From Monocercomonoides exilis (taxonomy: Eukaryota; Preaxostyla; Oxymonadida; Polymastigidae), in NCBI GenBank assembly GCA_001643675.2, contig LSRY02000014.1:1598001-1662000 (forward strand): a stretch of 64,000 nucleotides of DNA, in the 5' to 3' direction. The notes beneath the pieces are model-generated. The model had not been told where the DNA came from. It did no database searches and was given only the letters and a program-made list of their open reading frames with translations. Both the position numbers and the translations under genes were made by a program. Shown here piece after piece: positions 62,448 through 64,000 of the stretch (position 1 is the stretch's first letter; every line of letters begins with the position of its first letter).

Positions 62448-64000
62448 GTTCAAGAAAGCGCTCTTCAAAATCTTGAATAATTCTGATCATGCCCATAACT
62501 GCAATTGCGATGTTTTTTCTCCCTTTCTTGCTTCAACAATTGCTTTTGTTGCTTCTCTCTTCAAAAAAGGCAAAAAGGATAAAATGTTATCTTTATGAAG
62601 AAAAAATATATGAAGAATCCAATTACAAAAATGAGTGAATATATGAAAAATAAATAGAAAAGAAAAGAAAAATATTTCCATTGCATACCATTTTAATCCA
62701 CATGAAATGTATTCTGAAAGGATGAGAAATGATCCCAAATCGAAATGATATTGAATAGATTTTGCAAACAAATACTGGAAAAAAACATGGAGGAATTGAA
62801 TTCCATCATAAGAAGCAAACTCTCCAGCAAAAGGAGAGATCATGAGCGTTGAAACAGATGAACAGGGGAAATGTGAGTTGAAAATGAAGATGCGCTTCGA
62901 TTTTGCAAAAGAAACTCAAAGCAGAAAAAAGGCACTGTTGATCGTTCGAAGAAGATGATGATTGAGAAAATTGTGCCTCTTCCGCTCAAATCTGAAAAAA
63001 TGATCTTCTGAAATCACTTTCCTTCAAAATTCCTTTCCATTTATTTTTCAACTTTCAACAGAAATTTTCTTGTTTGACTCTGTATTTTTCTTACTTTCTT
63101 TTTCTGTTTCACTGTTTCTTTTTTCCTTTTTCCTTTCTTCATCAACAATTTGTTCATCTTCTTCACAAGCATTCTCTTCATCATTTGATTGCAATATCTT
63201 CATATTTCAATATCTTTGACTCAATGCCTGCATGTTCTGCTCCTTCCTTCTCTTTCTCTTTCGAAATAAACAGCATCCACTCATTCCTGCAAAAATCATT
63301 TTTTTTATCTCTTTATCTTGATAAAGTGGTGCATTCTCCTTGAATCTTTTTGATGGAGGTGTTCAGAGCATTTTTCTTGCTGAATCTTCCACATCTTAAC
63401 TGAGAGAAAGCTGCTGAAAATCGATGTTCAAATAGCTGGTTGAAGAAATGAAAATGTGAGATGAAACTCGCCAAAAGCAGAAAAAGCAGTCCAAGAAATT
63501 GAATCTCTTCAATGCATCAGCACGAGCCTGCAAGAATGCACAACGACAACATCAAATGTTATTGTCATTTATTCTATTTCTTGGGAAGATAAAATATACC
63601 ACCATGAAAAAGAGAAGGCAATAATGAATAAAATGCGAGGAAATCAAAATTTGAATAAATATTTGAATAATTACTCAAAATGAAGTTCAATACAAACCTC
63701 ACAAGCACTTCAAGCAAACAGTTTCTTGCAAAAGATATTCTAAATTCGGTTTTCTAAAAGCTTTCACCAATGTTGCGATTGAACGGAAATTCAACTTTGC
63801 TGTTGCCTTTTGATTGGCCAATCCTTTCTTATTTTTCTGATATTCTTTTTTATTGTTTTGTTCCGTTTTAAGTTCATTTCTTTCGTCAATTTCTTTGATC
63901 TTCTTGAAATTCAGTCTGCCCTTATGCTTTTTTCCTCGTTCGTCAAACAGCTCCCTTTTCAAAAGTTCTTTTTATCAGATCAATGATTTCTTTGCTTTGC
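62448..64000. other. AT-rich region upstream of the interrupted gene
   Basis: This must hold the promoter and 5' leader of the leftward gene. A Lys/Asn-rich minus-strand frame (63699-63962) could be an exon fragment, but it has no ATG near its start and no recognised motif. A possible spliced leader exists near 62560-62690 (GTATGC...TTGAAG), too weak to call. Confidence 0.4.

Noticed and set aside
63699-63962. Lys-rich minus-strand frame near the right edge
   Set aside because: It starts without ATG and has no motif; it could be an exon of a gene beyond the window but cannot be supported here.

Overview
The window looks like nuclear DNA of an intron-containing, anaerobic-type protist. My best guess is an oxymonad (Preaxostyla, such as the Monocercomonoides/Blattamonas lineage). 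This is an inference from three things: very large genes coding for beta-helix ectodomain, transmembrane and kinase-like domains; many short GT-AG introns (about 50-280 bp, 5' sites often GTTTG, GTATG or GTGTG); and AT-rich spacers full of simple repeats. TAA and TGA both end conserved genes and conserved exons hold no in-frame stops, so the standard code fits. The recoded stop codons described for the oxymonad Streblomastix do not.

Layout. 1-6139 (+): 3' part of a giant membrane protein with beta-helix modules, one membrane helix and a cytoplasmic pseudokinase. 7570-24325 (-): a three-exon gene for a protein of about 5540 residues, mostly Glu/Lys/Arg/Ser low-complexity sequence around helical armadillo-like islands. 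24492-25016 (+): a small ER-type membrane J-domain protein. 27848-31086 (-): an eight-exon gene for the tRNA guanosine methyltransferase subunit TRM11, with introns full of microsatellites. 31416-31786 (+): a 90-residue orphan protein. 35968-36959 (-): a Pho80/P-type cyclin. 37084-38779 (+): a ten-exon gene for a copine/RGLG-type vWA protein with an N-myristoylation motif. 38780-45257: no convincing live gene, but small inverted-repeat elements and a 2.9-kb inverted-repeat-bounded block with decayed coding sequence. 45258-62447 (-): a second giant beta-helix/pseudokinase gene.

The second giant gene is cut by a complete 4.7-kb DIRS-type tyrosine-recombinase retrotransposon (50772-55471). It has gag, RT/RNase H and recombinase frames, 50-bp inverted terminal repeats and an internal complementary region that match perfectly. 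Taking the element out and keeping one shared AAT joins the two halves in frame and restores the spacing of the ectodomain modules. The host gene also carries two frameshifts, one of them in a run of nine G. It is either a recent pseudogene or, if the frameshifts are assembly errors, a gene interrupted by one insertion.

The conserved genes form tight divergent pairs (giant scaffold/J protein, TRM11/orphan, cyclin/vWA) with 124-329 bp between start codons. The two receptor-like giants share a nearly identical C-terminal module (stalk, membrane helix, juxtamembrane coil, pseudokinase) but have strongly diverged ectodomains. This suggests a surface-receptor family that varies outside the cell and keeps a common inner signalling or scaffold module.
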